A stretch of 64,000 nt of DNA from Moanibacter sp965226025 (GTDB lineage Bacteria; Verrucomicrobiota; Verrucomicrobiia; Opitutales; UBA2987). This document shows, in pieces, positions 45,697 through 55,043 of this stretch. Every line of letters begins with the position of its first letter. The stretch's first letter is position 1. Where the stretch lies: the NCBI GenBank assembly GCA_965226025.1, contig CBDDCD010000002.1, forward strand, positions 1,364,001 through 1,428,000, read 5' to 3'. The notes beneath the pieces were generated by a model that searched no databases, was not told where the DNA came from, and worked only from the letters and a program-made list of their open reading frames with translations. The position numbers and the translations under genes were made by a program.

Positions 45697-47250
45697 TTAG
45701 CGGTTTCGGTAGACGCTCAACCCGTAGGGCTCCACCGTTTCAAGGAGGTCCAGGTTCAATTGGTTCGATTTGTCCAGGCTTGTAAAAATGATCGCTCCCG
45801 GTTCATAGCGCTCAAAGCCCGCCCTTGAACCGGAGATCTCAATGCCAACGGTCGGGTACTTCGACCGAAACAAGGGCCGCAGGGGCGACGCATAAAATGT
45901 TGCGATGACCTCCATCGTTACCGGGTGTGGAAGAGCTGCATCAAATACGAACTGTGTATCCCTGTTTCGATCGAAATAGGCGTCTATTTTCTCCTTTGCC
46001 GAGTGGCTCTGACGGTACTCCGAAATGTGATCTGACATCGCATTGTGAGCGGCGATGAGCGTGCTCAACGCCAAGACGGCGACAAGCCCGTTTACGACTC
46101 TTCCCGGGCAGTGAAAATTCCGGAAATAGACTAAAGCGAAAAGGATCAAGATTACGCTTCCAGACAGGATGTAGTGTAATCCGTAAGGATGCTTGCATAG
46201 CATGAAAAAGACGAGGGACAAGCTGACGACCAGTGAAATCGGTAACGCAGGTTGGATTGCGGTTTGGGGATGGCTATTGACCACACCCGTTTGCCACGAC
46301 TTGCGGAAGAGAAGGATCCCCAGGCCCATACCGACCGCGAATACGAAATAGGTCAGTCCGAACTGCGGTCTGTCCAGACTAAAGATCTGGAATGCCAGCT
46401 CAGACGGGGAGAGGAAGCCGCCGTCAATATCGCCGGTGCCATGTACGCCGCTACTTAAGAGGAGCAGCAATACCCAGCCGCAGAGCTTTAGAAAGTTGTC
46501 GGAGAAAAAGGCGGACAATGCCGTGAAAGAGAGAACCGCGCTGAGGGCGCCAATCGCCAGCTGGGGAAGGGAATCCCGGAAGGGTCTTCTCTCGAGAAAC
46601 GGCGCCAGGAGGAGAGAGAAAACTGCCACCGGAATGAGATTATACTTAATCGTCGTCAGCACACCGAGTACCGATCCAACGACGAGGTAGGACACGGTTC
46701 GGGCAGTTGGAGTACGATGTTCGACGGCTGCGCTCCTTTCAAAGCGGCCGAGCAAGGCCATACAGACCGGCAATGCCAGAACAAAGTAAAAGGACTCCGG
46801 TTTGAAAATGAGGGCGTGCCGGAAAAAATCTACGTTGCACACGAAGATAAGGTAGATCACGGCGAGGACGTTCGCGTTCGCCGAGCCTCTAAATTGCCAA
46901 TAGATTCGGACCCAAACTGCCAGGAGGACAAAGAGGACGATTCCTTGCCAAAGCCGCGAGAAGGTCCGGAATCTCTCTCCCTCAAACGCGTTCTCAAAGG
47001 TTACTCCAAGCAACTTGACAAAAGGCACCCCGACGAGCTGGACAAGGGTCCCCGGATGATGCGTATGCTGCGCTTTCCCGCTGTTCGCCAAGAGAAGCGA
47101 GTTTGCGTAATAGACCGCTTCGGGATCCTTTTTTTGCGCGAAGGGTGGGTGTGGCCAGACCATCACGCACGCGACCCACCAGATGATCAGGAGGAAAGAA
47201 AAGAACAGCAACATGAGAAAGTTTGGCCATCTGCCCGGTGGTATTTTCAT
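45697..47250 (-). CDS. Multi-pass membrane protein, GT-C glycosyltransferase-like
   Basis: About 517 residues with ten or more hydrophobic helices (for example FLMLLFFSFLLIIWWVACVM, LFVLLAVWVRIYW, LVFFMLCKHP). A luminal loop after the first helix holds DPEAVYYANSLL. The acidic motif after helix 1 and HPYGLHYIL between later helices are reminiscent of dolichyl-phosphate-mannose type (GT39/GT83) transferases. A short non-membrane C-terminal domain follows (residues ~420-515). Family assignment is tentative. ATG at 47250 is preferred to TTG at 47256. Confidence 0.65.
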   Translation of the reverse strand: MKIPPGRWPNFLMLLFFSFLLIIWWVACVMVWPHPPFAQKKDPEAVYYANSLLLANSGKAQHTHHPGTLVQLVGVPFVKLLGVTFENAFEGERFRTFSRLWQGIVLFVLLAVWVRIYWQFRGSANANVLAVIYLIFVCNVDFFRHALIFKPESFYFVLALPVCMALLGRFERSAAVEHRTPTARTVSYLVVGSVLGVLTTIKYNLIPVAVFSLLLAPFLERRPFRDSLPQLAIGALSAVLSFTALSAFFSDNFLKLCGWVLLLLLSSGVHGTGDIDGGFLSPSELAFQIFSLDRPQFGLTYFVFAVGMGLGILLFRKSWQTGVVNSHPQTAIQPALPISLVVSLSLVFFMLCKHPYGLHYILSGSVILILFALVYFRNFHCPGRVVNGLVAVLALSTLIAAHNAMSDHISEYRQSHSAKEKIDAYFDRNRDTQFVFDAALPHPVTMEVIATFYASPLRPLFRSKYPTVGIEISGSRAGFERYEPGAIIFTSLDKSNQLNLDLLETVEPYGLSVYRNR

Positions 47251-47256
47251 CGACAA

Positions 47257-47659
47257 GGAGAATTCGAGTGTCCTTTAAGGCATCCCATGCGAATAACCCG
47301 GTTACCGAAGCCTACAGACGGTGTCGAGGGTATTAACATACCCACCCCAGTGGTCGATCCCAGTGCCTTCTCTCGATACCTTCGAAAGTAGGGTTGAAGC
47401 AGCATCTTGCACGGGTGGATCGGTTCGAGAGGAATCACTTTCAACCTCTCTTTTGGGGAGTACATTCCAACAACGGTATCTTCTCTGCCAGCGATTCTAG
47501 ATTGCGATTGAGCCCGACGATATTAGATTCTGATGAGAATCTCGCCACCAGATCGAGGCGCGGCGCCACTCAATGGTCCGAAGGCGGAAGCTCGAAGGGC
47601 GGCGGCGGAACCCAAAATATGACAAGGCAAGAACCAGTATGGAAAGGGAGATCCCGTTG
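47257..47659. other. Intergenic stretch between divergent genes
   Basis: No gene or repeat was recognised. It probably contains both promoters. An in-frame extension of the downstream gene to 47573 is unlikely to be translated. Confidence 0.4.
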
Positions 47660-49843
47660 ATGGTCGGCTTTGCCATGGCGAATATGCAGCCTCCACCATC
47701 CATTATCTTTCTGACGGGGACGGTCGTCGAGGCAAGCGGCCGTAAGCCACTCGCCGGAGTCCAGTTGTCGAATGGTGAGCTCATCGTCGCCACCGACGCG
47801 GCGGGAACCTTCGAGATCGAGGCTCAGCCTGGCAGGCATCGTTTTCTCACCATTACCACGTCGAGCGGGTATACCTGCGCCGGGGGGTGGTTCCGTCGCA
47901 TAGATGAGGACTCAAAGCGGTTCGACTTTGTTCTCGAGCCACTTCCCAGAGATGAAGCCGGGGTCCCCTTCGCCGTCGCCCACGTCACCGATCTGCACGC
48001 CAGAACGAGTGACGATAGAGAGAAAGGACTCGACATGCCGGAGATCCTGGCGGCCGACCTGGCGCAGATCGAGAGGGAGCTGTCGCCCAGCTTCTTCATC
48101 GCTACGGGGGATCTCACTGAGTTCGGTCGGATCGCGGAGTACGAGGCCCTGCAGTCCGTTGTCAATCAGCTGACCACGCCGTTCTATCCGGCTTTCGGCA
48201 TGCACGATGCCAACGTCCTGGCGCGCAAGGCACCTGGGCCGCGGGTCGAGCCGGACGGGCTCATTCGCGACTGGTTGGATGAATCGAACTTTGGGGTCTC
48301 GGTAACGGGCAACTACGAGCGCATGGTCGGCCCTACACACTACAGCTTCGATCGCGGCGAGTGGCATTTCATCGTCTATCCCAACGAAGCCTACGCCTTC
48401 TCGATCTACGACCAGCTGCGTCTGGACCGCTGGCTCGACCAGGATCTGTCGATGCAGCCCGATGGGAGACCGGTCGTTGTCGCGACTCACATGGCTCCGA
48501 CCATGGAACTCCTTTATCGATTGGCTCGGTACGATGTTCGTCTCGTTCTGCACGGCCACTCGCACACAGTGAGGGCGTTTCGCTGGAGGGACATTCTCAT
48601 CGCCGCCACACCACCACCGTGGGCCGGTGGGGGCGACACCAATCCCAGGGGCTACCGGGCTCTCACCTTCGATGGTACAAGCTGCGACGTGACGTTCCAT
48701 GCCCTCGCAACTGTATCGACCTTTGCGACACGTCGGATGGAGCCGAGCGCCGCTCCACATTCCAGGTGGGAAACGGCGCTTCCCGCCCACGTTCATCGCG
48801 CCGCGCCAATGCCCTTCGAAGGGAACCTGATTATTAGCCTGCAGGACGAGGACAACGGCTCAGAGAGTGGGGTGTGCCGCGTCGATGGCAGCGGCGAAGT
48901 CGTCTGGCATAGGCGCACCGATTCAGCTGTACGCAACAGCGTCGCCATCTCGGCCGATGGCGGTATCTTCGGCGTCTCTCAGAATGGCCGTGTGTCGCGA
49001 CTCGATCCGGAATCTGGGGACGTTGTCTGGAGCAGCGAGATGTGGGGTTATCCCCAGCGCTGGGTGGCCTCTTCGCCCCTGGTCGAGGAAGGAATCGTGT
49101 ATGTCGGCGCAAAGGCAGGTTACTGCGCATTCGATGCGGCAAGCGGCGAGCGGCTGTGGGAATCCCGCTTCAGCGGCACCATGGATCTATTGGCCGATCC
49201 AGTCGGCGACAAGTTCGGTGCCTATCTGGCGCCACTGCTGGTCGACGATCTGGTCATCGTCTTCGTTCCGCGTCGATCGATCATGGCTCTCCGGAATGAT
49301 AGCGGCCGTATCGTCTGGGAGGAACCCGTTCCCGGTAGTCAGGATTTCTGGGCCTCTCCCATTCTGCTTCGCGAACACCTGATCTCGGGCTCGACACCCG
49401 GCCACCTCCTGGCACTGCGGCCTCAGACGGGTGAAGTCATTTGGAAAGTTGATGCCCTCGAAACGGGTGGCGTGCTCAATCACTATTTTACCGGACTGGC
49501 TGGCCGTGAAGATCGGATCTTCGGCAGCACGGAGGACGGTTGCGTCCTCGCTCTCGACGCCGTAATGGGTGAAGTGGCGTGGAAGTATCAGACCGGCGAG
49601 GCCCTGCTCGACATGAATCCCCACCGGCGAGGCGGCAGCGCAATTTTGGCCTCTCCCGTTGTCTACAACGACTGCCTCGTCGTCAGCGGTGTCGACGGCT
49701 TTCTCCACCTCCTCAATTTCGAAACAGGGGATTGCGAGAGGAAGGTTCCTATTGGCTCACCCGTGACAGCTGCTCCGGTCCCTCTGAAGGATGGACTGGC
49801 TGTAGTAACCTGGGATGGGACACTGCGATTGATCGAGTTGTAG
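47660..49843 (+). CDS. Metallophosphoesterase fused to PQQ-type beta-propeller
   Basis: About 727 residues in three parts. Residues ~15-85 form a carboxypeptidase-regulatory-like sandwich (FLTGTVVEASGRKPLAGVQL). Residues ~95-370 form a calcineurin-like phosphoesterase with VAHVTDLHAR, FFIATGDLTEFG, VVATHMAPT and VLHGHSHTVRAF; the usual GNHD motif is GMHD. Residues ~390-727 form a propeller with repeated GxxxxLD..tGe..W blades (VSRLDPESGDVVWSS, YCAFDAASGERLWES, LLALRPQTGEVIWKV). No signal peptide is clear. AAGGGAG lies 9 bases before the ATG. The propeller may bind the substrate or partner. Confidence 0.85.
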   Translation: MVGFAMANMQPPPSIIFLTGTVVEASGRKPLAGVQLSNGELIVATDAAGTFEIEAQPGRHRFLTITTSSGYTCAGGWFRRIDEDSKRFDFVLEPLPRDEAGVPFAVAHVTDLHARTSDDREKGLDMPEILAADLAQIERELSPSFFIATGDLTEFGRIAEYEALQSVVNQLTTPFYPAFGMHDANVLARKAPGPRVEPDGLIRDWLDESNFGVSVTGNYERMVGPTHYSFDRGEWHFIVYPNEAYAFSIYDQLRLDRWLDQDLSMQPDGRPVVVATHMAPTMELLYRLARYDVRLVLHGHSHTVRAFRWRDILIAATPPPWAGGGDTNPRGYRALTFDGTSCDVTFHALATVSTFATRRMEPSAAPHSRWETALPAHVHRAAPMPFEGNLIISLQDEDNGSESGVCRVDGSGEVVWHRRTDSAVRNSVAISADGGIFGVSQNGRVSRLDPESGDVVWSSEMWGYPQRWVASSPLVEEGIVYVGAKAGYCAFDAASGERLWESRFSGTMDLLADPVGDKFGAYLAPLLVDDLVIVFVPRRSIMALRNDSGRIVWEEPVPGSQDFWASPILLREHLISGSTPGHLLALRPQTGEVIWKVDALETGGVLNHYFTGLAGREDRIFGSTEDGCVLALDAVMGEVAWKYQTGEALLDMNPHRRGGSAILASPVVYNDCLVVSGVDGFLHLLNFETGDCERKVPIGSPVTAAPVPLKDGLAVVTWDGTLRLIEL

Positions 49844-49849
49844 ATCCGG

Positions 49850-49881
49850 TAGCCTGAAAGTCCGTGAGGATTTCCAGGCTA
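49850..49881. repeat. Short hairpin repeat (TAGCCTGG family), copy 3
   Basis: TAGCCTGAAAGTCC and inverted GGATTTCCAGGCTA lie between convergent genes. Unlike copies 1 and 2 it is not beside a CTAGGA-family element. Confidence 0.6.
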
Positions 49882-49887
49882 TTGGAC

Positions 49888-50913
49888 CTACGTTGGCTCG
49901 ACCAGCACTTTGCAGCAACGGTGTGGGTCACAGGCCAGTTCGAATGCATCTTTTGCATCCGACAAAGGAAAACGATGAGTCACAAGCTGCGCAGCTTCGG
50001 TGGCGCGCGACCGCAGAATCTCGATCGCCTCCGGAGCGTGCTGGTGCAGTGGCGCTCCAGTGATCCCCTTTACTGTTAAGCTCTTAGCCACGATCTGCAT
50101 CGTGGGAATTCCAAGCTCGGTGCGCGAGAGCGCCACAATCGCCAGAGTGCCACCGCGAACAACAATCTCAATCGCCTGGGATATGGAGTCCGTGGTTCCG
50201 GCGCACTCGAATACGAGGTCGGCTCCGGATTCGGTCTCCTCTCCTTCACGGACCACGGCTGTTCGCAGCCTTTCCAATCCTCCTTCGCCACTCGGATCTA
50301 CACTGCGAGCGCCAAGGGTCTTTGCTATATCGCGCCGCAGGGGCGACGGTTCGCTGATCACGATATCGCGATAGCCGCGGGCTTGGGCCGCCAGTAGCAC
50401 CGAAAGCCCGATGGTGCCGCTGCCAACGATAACGATTCGAGGCAGGCGTTTCGGCGTGGATGGAGAGAAAGCGGCTACAGTTTCGATTGCGTTTAGCGCC
50501 ACAGTGAGGGGCTCGATCAAAGTGACCAGCGCCGCATCGAGGGGGTCTGCTTTCCCAGCTGAGACTGTTCCTTCGATCGAGATCAGATTGCGATTGGCCT
50601 CCGGCACCAACAGGTAATCAGCGAAGGCGCCTCCGCAGTCGGCCCAGCGGGAGTGCCCGGTCACCAATTCGCCGACATGGAAGCCGATGACGCGCTCCCC
50701 AATTGCCACCACCGTGGCGGCGAACTCGTGCCCGGAGTTGAGAGGGTACTGAAACCGGCTGCCGTAGGCGTCGACCAGGTATCGGTGCACATCCGAGCCA
50801 CAGATACCACAGGCGTGGATCCGCAGTAGCGCGTCATCCGGACCGCAATCCGGCACCGGCGCCCGGCGTATACGGAGCAGGCGCGGCCCATGTATCTCAG
50901 CCGTTAGCATCAT
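49888..50913 (-). CDS. Zinc-dependent MDR alcohol/polyol dehydrogenase
   Basis: About 341 residues. The catalytic zinc region is IHACGICGSDVHRYLVDAYG with LNSGHEFAATVVAIGERV. The Rossmann motif is IVIVGSGTIGLSVLLAAQAR. The structural-zinc four-cysteine loop is missing (DCGGAFADYLLVPEANR directly follows), as in some sorbitol/threonine dehydrogenase relatives. The start at 50913 avoids a long overlap with the upstream gene, whose 3' end lies at 50952; an open frame extends to 51111 without homology. It is co-directional with the propeller gene upstream. Confidence 0.88.
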   Translation of the reverse strand: MMLTAEIHGPRLLRIRRAPVPDCGPDDALLRIHACGICGSDVHRYLVDAYGSRFQYPLNSGHEFAATVVAIGERVIGFHVGELVTGHSRWADCGGAFADYLLVPEANRNLISIEGTVSAGKADPLDAALVTLIEPLTVALNAIETVAAFSPSTPKRLPRIVIVGSGTIGLSVLLAAQARGYRDIVISEPSPLRRDIAKTLGARSVDPSGEGGLERLRTAVVREGEETESGADLVFECAGTTDSISQAIEIVVRGGTLAIVALSRTELGIPTMQIVAKSLTVKGITGAPLHQHAPEAIEILRSRATEAAQLVTHRFPLSDAKDAFELACDPHRCCKVLVEPT

Positions 50914-50951
50914 GTCGCGGGTTTGTCGTGGCTTTTCCTCTCCGAGGATCA

Positions 50952-52601
50952 CTACTTCGTAGTCTCGAACTGAAACGCATAGAGGGTGGCTTGGTACAGA
51001 TGAAAGATCAATCGCACCGGCTTGTTCCACAAGATCGTGATATCGCTGCTTCCTCGCCAAGCCACAGTATGCCAGATTTGGTTCGGATCGTCGGAGTGGA
51101 CGGGGTCGCAATCCTCTGCCGAAAATCCTTCGTAAGGATTAAAGTGGGGATCGAGAGCCTCCACCCGCAGGTAGCCGGAGCCGCAATCGGCGTTGATCTT
51201 GAGCCTGTCCCCTTCGAAGACGAACTGCCGCGTGATCACTCGACCTCGCTCGTAGCTCGGTTTCAGCTCGGCCCAGCCATCCTCGCGCAGGATAAGGGCG
51301 CCGATCGATGTGTTTCGTTTCGGAAACCGGTCGAGGATCGAATCCAAGTTATCCCTATCAATCTTGGCCCGTTCCGCTGCATCCGAAGGAACGATCGGAT
51401 GGGGCGGTTCCTGGTCCCTGCCGAACCACTCCTGCTTCGACGGGGAAGCCAGGTAAAGGATGTGAGTCCTGCCATCGTGAACGAGCTGTCCGGCTACCGT
51501 TACGGCGACGAAGCCGTAGTCCATACTGCCCGGCCCGCGATTGTCGACCCAAGGTCCGTGGCCGCCCACTCGCTGCCAGCGTTTGCCGTCGCGGCTGACG
51601 TAGAGGCCCAATCGGGTATGGGCATGGTCACGCCAGTTTTTCCCGTCCCGCACCATCCACAGCGGTTCAGACAAGAATTCGCCCGTAATTCCGATGTAGA
51701 GGCCGCCCACTTTCCGAACCGACATCTCATGGAATTCGAGATTCGGCGGCAGGTCGGGCTCCCAATCCACCGAAACGACCACTTCCTTGTGCGACCAGTC
51801 GATCATATCGTCGCTCTCCTGGCGGCCGACCTGGCGTTTACGGTGGAGAAAATTCCAGTGGTGGGAGAACTGGCTGTAGGCGATCCACCTCTGGATCGCT
51901 GCATCCCAGATAACCCGCTGAAAGTGGTGATGACGGTAGGGCGAATCTTCGTTTACGGTCGTCCAGCGCAGGCCGTCGGGCGATGCCATGACGGTGGACA
52001 TGCTGTGCATGCCTTGAGCCCTTGCCCGGTCGTGAGGATTGTAGAGCAGCAAGTATTTGCGGTTCGGATCGCTCTGATTGTGGTTGCGAACCAACCCGAT
52101 GTGATGTCCCGAATCCTCCAGTACAATGTTTGTCGCCTTGTGCCCCTCGTAGGGGAGGCAACTCTCACTGAGGGGCTTTTCCCAGTGCATACAATCGGTG
52201 GATTCGGCGTAGCACAGGATCATGCCGGTGTCACCGTAGGCACTGCCGCTGAGAGACTGGGCATACCATAGCTTGAACTTGCCTTCTTCCGGGTCATGGA
52301 GGGCCGCGGCCGGCCAGGGGCGAGGAACGTGCTCCCACGGCAGTTCTCCAGAGGTCAGTACCGGTTCCTCAGGGCGATAAGGCTCAGGGAAGACGCGCTC
52401 CACATCCTCCAGGTGGTCGAGTATGAAGTTGTCCAGGAAGAGCTGCCTTTCCGTCCCGATGTGCAGGAAAGGGACCTCATAATCGGGTGGAAAATAGGGA
52501 TAACGATCGTCGATCGGTCGCTTCCCCGCGAGCGTGTCTTCGATCTTGCGATCCAGATCCAGCGGTTCGGTGGGACTTTTGTTTTCGGGTCGGTCAGCCA
52601 T
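50952..52601 (-). CDS. Putative beta-propeller glycoside hydrolase-like protein (LFLDNF family)
   Basis: This 549-residue relative of the protein at 23364 has LHIGTERQLFLDNFILDHLE near residue 50. Blade motifs are YAESTDCMHWEKPL, ASPDGLRWTTV, YVSRDGKRWQRVGG and KLWYAQSLSG. A C-terminal sandwich follows (RQFVFEGDRLKINADCGSGY). No catalytic residues can be assigned by eye. It probably acts on a plant or host glycan together with the following dehydrogenase (inference). Confidence 0.78.
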   Translation of the reverse strand: MADRPENKSPTEPLDLDRKIEDTLAGKRPIDDRYPYFPPDYEVPFLHIGTERQLFLDNFILDHLEDVERVFPEPYRPEEPVLTSGELPWEHVPRPWPAAALHDPEEGKFKLWYAQSLSGSAYGDTGMILCYAESTDCMHWEKPLSESCLPYEGHKATNIVLEDSGHHIGLVRNHNQSDPNRKYLLLYNPHDRARAQGMHSMSTVMASPDGLRWTTVNEDSPYRHHHFQRVIWDAAIQRWIAYSQFSHHWNFLHRKRQVGRQESDDMIDWSHKEVVVSVDWEPDLPPNLEFHEMSVRKVGGLYIGITGEFLSEPLWMVRDGKNWRDHAHTRLGLYVSRDGKRWQRVGGHGPWVDNRGPGSMDYGFVAVTVAGQLVHDGRTHILYLASPSKQEWFGRDQEPPHPIVPSDAAERAKIDRDNLDSILDRFPKRNTSIGALILREDGWAELKPSYERGRVITRQFVFEGDRLKINADCGSGYLRVEALDPHFNPYEGFSAEDCDPVHSDDPNQIWHTVAWRGSSDITILWNKPVRLIFHLYQATLYAFQFETTK

Positions 52602-52720
52602 CAGAGTCTTTCCGTCTTGGGCGAACTTTACTGGAAGTCAACCTCGATGCCGCAGACTGGTAACGCCCGGTCTTCCCTTCTACCCACCAAGCGGACACCG
52701 GACTTCGGTTCGAACTGGGA

Positions 52721-52754
52721 ACATCCCCTCCCGGGAGGGGGTGGGTCGCCCGAG
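52721..52754. repeat. Dispersed GC-rich palindrome copy
   Basis: CCCCTCCCGGGAGGGG is followed by GTGGGTCGCCCGA, a compact version. Confidence 0.55.
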
Positions 52755-52922
52755 ATACCGAGATCAGTTCATGTAGTTCTCCTACTCTTTCGTTCTGAAG
52801 TCTTGCAGCTCCATGGCTCCGTCCGTCTGAGGCTCTAACATTCAGTCGCCCTGACCACAGACCGTTTCTAGTGACAGCGACGAATGTTGCCCTCCTGCGT
52901 CTCTGCCCTGTAGAATACACAG

Positions 52923-53699
52923 ATGCAATTATCCTGCTGTATCTGGGCTCTGTCGGAAGTGCCGGGCAACGCCCTCGATCACGCTTCCGAGGCGGGCTTC
53001 AAGTCGATCGACATTCGCCCGGGTTTCCTCGACACCGAAGAACAGCGGGCCCGGTGTCGAGCTCTCGAGCTCGACGTCTCCTGCTTCGGTGCTTCCTTCG
53101 GCTTGCCGGATGGCAGCGCCCTGGACCAAGAGGAAATGGAGGTGCGTAAACAGGCCATCGCCCATATCGAGAAGGGGATCGATGCAGGTGCCAATCTGGG
53201 TGCCGCCACTGCCTATGTCGTTCCCGAGATGTCGACTGATGCAAATGCTCTCTCCCGCTACGCAGATTCGCTTACCGACTCTGCCAATCGGGCGGCGGCT
53301 CTTGAGATGAAGCTATGTGTCGAGCACTTTCCCGGCCGTGCCCTACCGACTGCAATAGGGACCGTCGAGTATCTGAGAAGCATCAACCACCCCAACCTTT
53401 TTCTCCTCCTCGATCTCGGGCATCTCCAGATTTCTAATGAGGATCCGGCCTCCGTCATCGCCGCCGCCGGCTCCCTCCTCGGATATGTCCACCTCGATGA
53501 CAACGACGGCAAGGGCGATCTGCCCCTGCCCCTTCTCGACGGTATCATGACCATGGATACGTTACATCGTACCTTCCGGGCTCTGCAAGGCAGCGGGTAT
53601 GCAGGCAACGTCAGCCTGGAACTGAACCCATCCCTCGACGACCCACTGGAGGGCCTTATTCGCAGCCGCAGGGTGGTTGAGGAATTGGTCAGGAGGTGA
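52923..53699 (+). CDS. Sugar phosphate isomerase/epimerase (xylose isomerase-like TIM barrel)
   Basis: This 258-residue AP-endonuclease-2/xylose-isomerase barrel has metal-binding positions visible as Glu in LCVEHFPGRALP, Asp-His in FLLLDLGHLQIS, His-Asp in GYVHLDDNDGKGD and Glu in NVSLELNPSLDDP. Typical enzymes interconvert ketoses or rearrange cyclitols. It stands alone on the plus strand, and its substrate is unknown. Confidence 0.85.
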   Translation: MQLSCCIWALSEVPGNALDHASEAGFKSIDIRPGFLDTEEQRARCRALELDVSCFGASFGLPDGSALDQEEMEVRKQAIAHIEKGIDAGANLGAATAYVVPEMSTDANALSRYADSLTDSANRAAALEMKLCVEHFPGRALPTAIGTVEYLRSINHPNLFLLLDLGHLQISNEDPASVIAAAGSLLGYVHLDDNDGKGDLPLPLLDGIMTMDTLHRTFRALQGSGYAGNVSLELNPSLDDPLEGLIRSRRVVEELVRR

Positions 53700-54426
53700 C
53701 CCTTTTCCCTTTCCTCAAGTCACACTTAGTCCCGGCCCCCAGGGCCAAGCGACGATTACTCCGGAAACTTAATAGTGTCATGTCGCATCGATTCACGTCG
53801 GCAACACGACGATTCCATCAGCTAAGAATGAGGCCACTATAGGGATGCCGGTAAAAGAAGTGAATCCAAAGTCCGGCTGAGCTTCACTTATGACGAGACA
53901 AGGTTCGAGAGCGAGGTTCGAGAGTGAGGTTTGCTTCGCAGAATAAGAGCCAGTCGGTTGCAAAAAACCCCCTTGCCCGGAGGGCAAAGAAGACATCGAA
54001 TACCGCAGGCAACCTTGTCTCGATTCCTATTCCGCCAGGACGACATAGATATCGATATCAACCATTGCTCCGGCCAGCAGGTAGTCGCACCCGACATTAC
54101 TAGGTCCCTTAGTTCCTCGCGGCACGAGAACCAAAGTACCACTATTTATTGGCCGGATTAATAAGTGAAACGACTATGTGAATCCGACCAAAAGTAAGGG
54201 AACTGAGTGCCTGCGTTCAGGTTGATTCCAAGTCTGCTTGCATACAGGACCAACACGCACCATCTCGCCTCGACTACATAACTTCCCCTCCTGGGAGGGC
54301 CTGGGGTGGGTTGCCCTTGGCACCGCAATGGGCAGATTACAAATCTGCCCCACCAAAGACTCCGAGGATTCAAGACTCGAAACCAGAAACTTCCCGATGA
54401 CCAATGACGCGGCCACTGGCCGTCGA
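53700..54426. other. Repeat-rich gene-free stretch
   Basis: Contains half of a CACACTTAGTCC element (53721), a 13-base tandem AGGTTCGAGAG(C/T)G (about 53905) and the composite repeat at 54281. A leftward open tract near 54030-54142 looks protein-like but could not be assigned. Confidence 0.5.
54281..54354. repeat. Composite repeat: GC-rich palindrome plus GCAGATTACAAATCTGC
   Basis: CCCCTCCTGGGAGGGCCTGG, GGTGGGTTGCCCTTGG and GGCAGATTACAAATCTGCC followed by CCACCAAAGAC. The same order is found at 60081. Confidence 0.7.
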
Positions 54427-54753
54427 TCACTGAAGCGGTGAGTAGGGAGTCGGCTCGAGCAGCTGATTCTTGACGTTCTTCACGATGATGCCATCCTTGT
54501 GGGACTCCTCGAAGACCCGTTGCCATTCCGGGTCGGCTCGGAAGCTGTTCCAGGCTTCCTGACGTTGGTTCGCATCTTCGAAGGCGACGAGATACGTCAG
54601 CTCGTGGTTGCTGTCCCCGACGGCCGTCGTCCAGTAGCCGATATTCTTGATGCCGTGTTTCTCAAAAAGCCTCAGAGTGTGATCGGAAAACCGCTTGTTG
54701 CAGGCTGGAAGCATTCCCGGGTTGCATTCGTAAACCCTTATTTCGTAGAGCAT
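54427..54753 (-). CDS. NIPSNAP family protein
   Basis: This 108-residue dimeric alpha/beta-barrel protein opens MLYEIRVYECNPGMLPACNK and contains HGIKNIGYWTTAVGDSNHEL and TYLVAFEDANQRQEAWNSF, the NIPSNAP pattern. Its role is unknown. Such genes are common beside sugar and dioxygenase genes in this type of genome. Confidence 0.9.
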   Translation of the reverse strand: MLYEIRVYECNPGMLPACNKRFSDHTLRLFEKHGIKNIGYWTTAVGDSNHELTYLVAFEDANQRQEAWNSFRADPEWQRVFEESHKDGIIVKNVKNQLLEPTPYSPLQ

Positions 54754-55043
54754 GGATTTTTTCCTTCTGTTTTAGTTCCGTGACTTTTCTGTTCGAAGAA
54801 ACCTTACGTACTATCTTTCGCAAGGATTTTGATTTCGGTAAAAAGAAAAGGTGCAACGGATTGGGGAGAGAGTGATTCAATACGGCCGACAGGCGTTTCC
54901 ACAACCCCTAAACATCCGCGATGATCGCCTTGATCCAGACATTTCGATGTCTAGGTCCATGCCGAGCTTGATCGCCTCGCCCAAGAACCCATGATCGACT
55001 CTGACGAAACTGACGTGCAGCTGTCCGAGCAGGAAAACGACCC

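Noticed and set aside
46717..47391. Rightward 224-codon open frame
   Set aside because: Antisense of the membrane protein; highly charged translation without motifs.
47912..48796. Leftward 294-codon open frame
   Set aside because: Shadow of the phosphoesterase fusion gene.
50928..52271. Rightward 447-codon open frame
   Set aside because: Antisense shadow of the LFLDNF propeller gene, with no recognisable domain.
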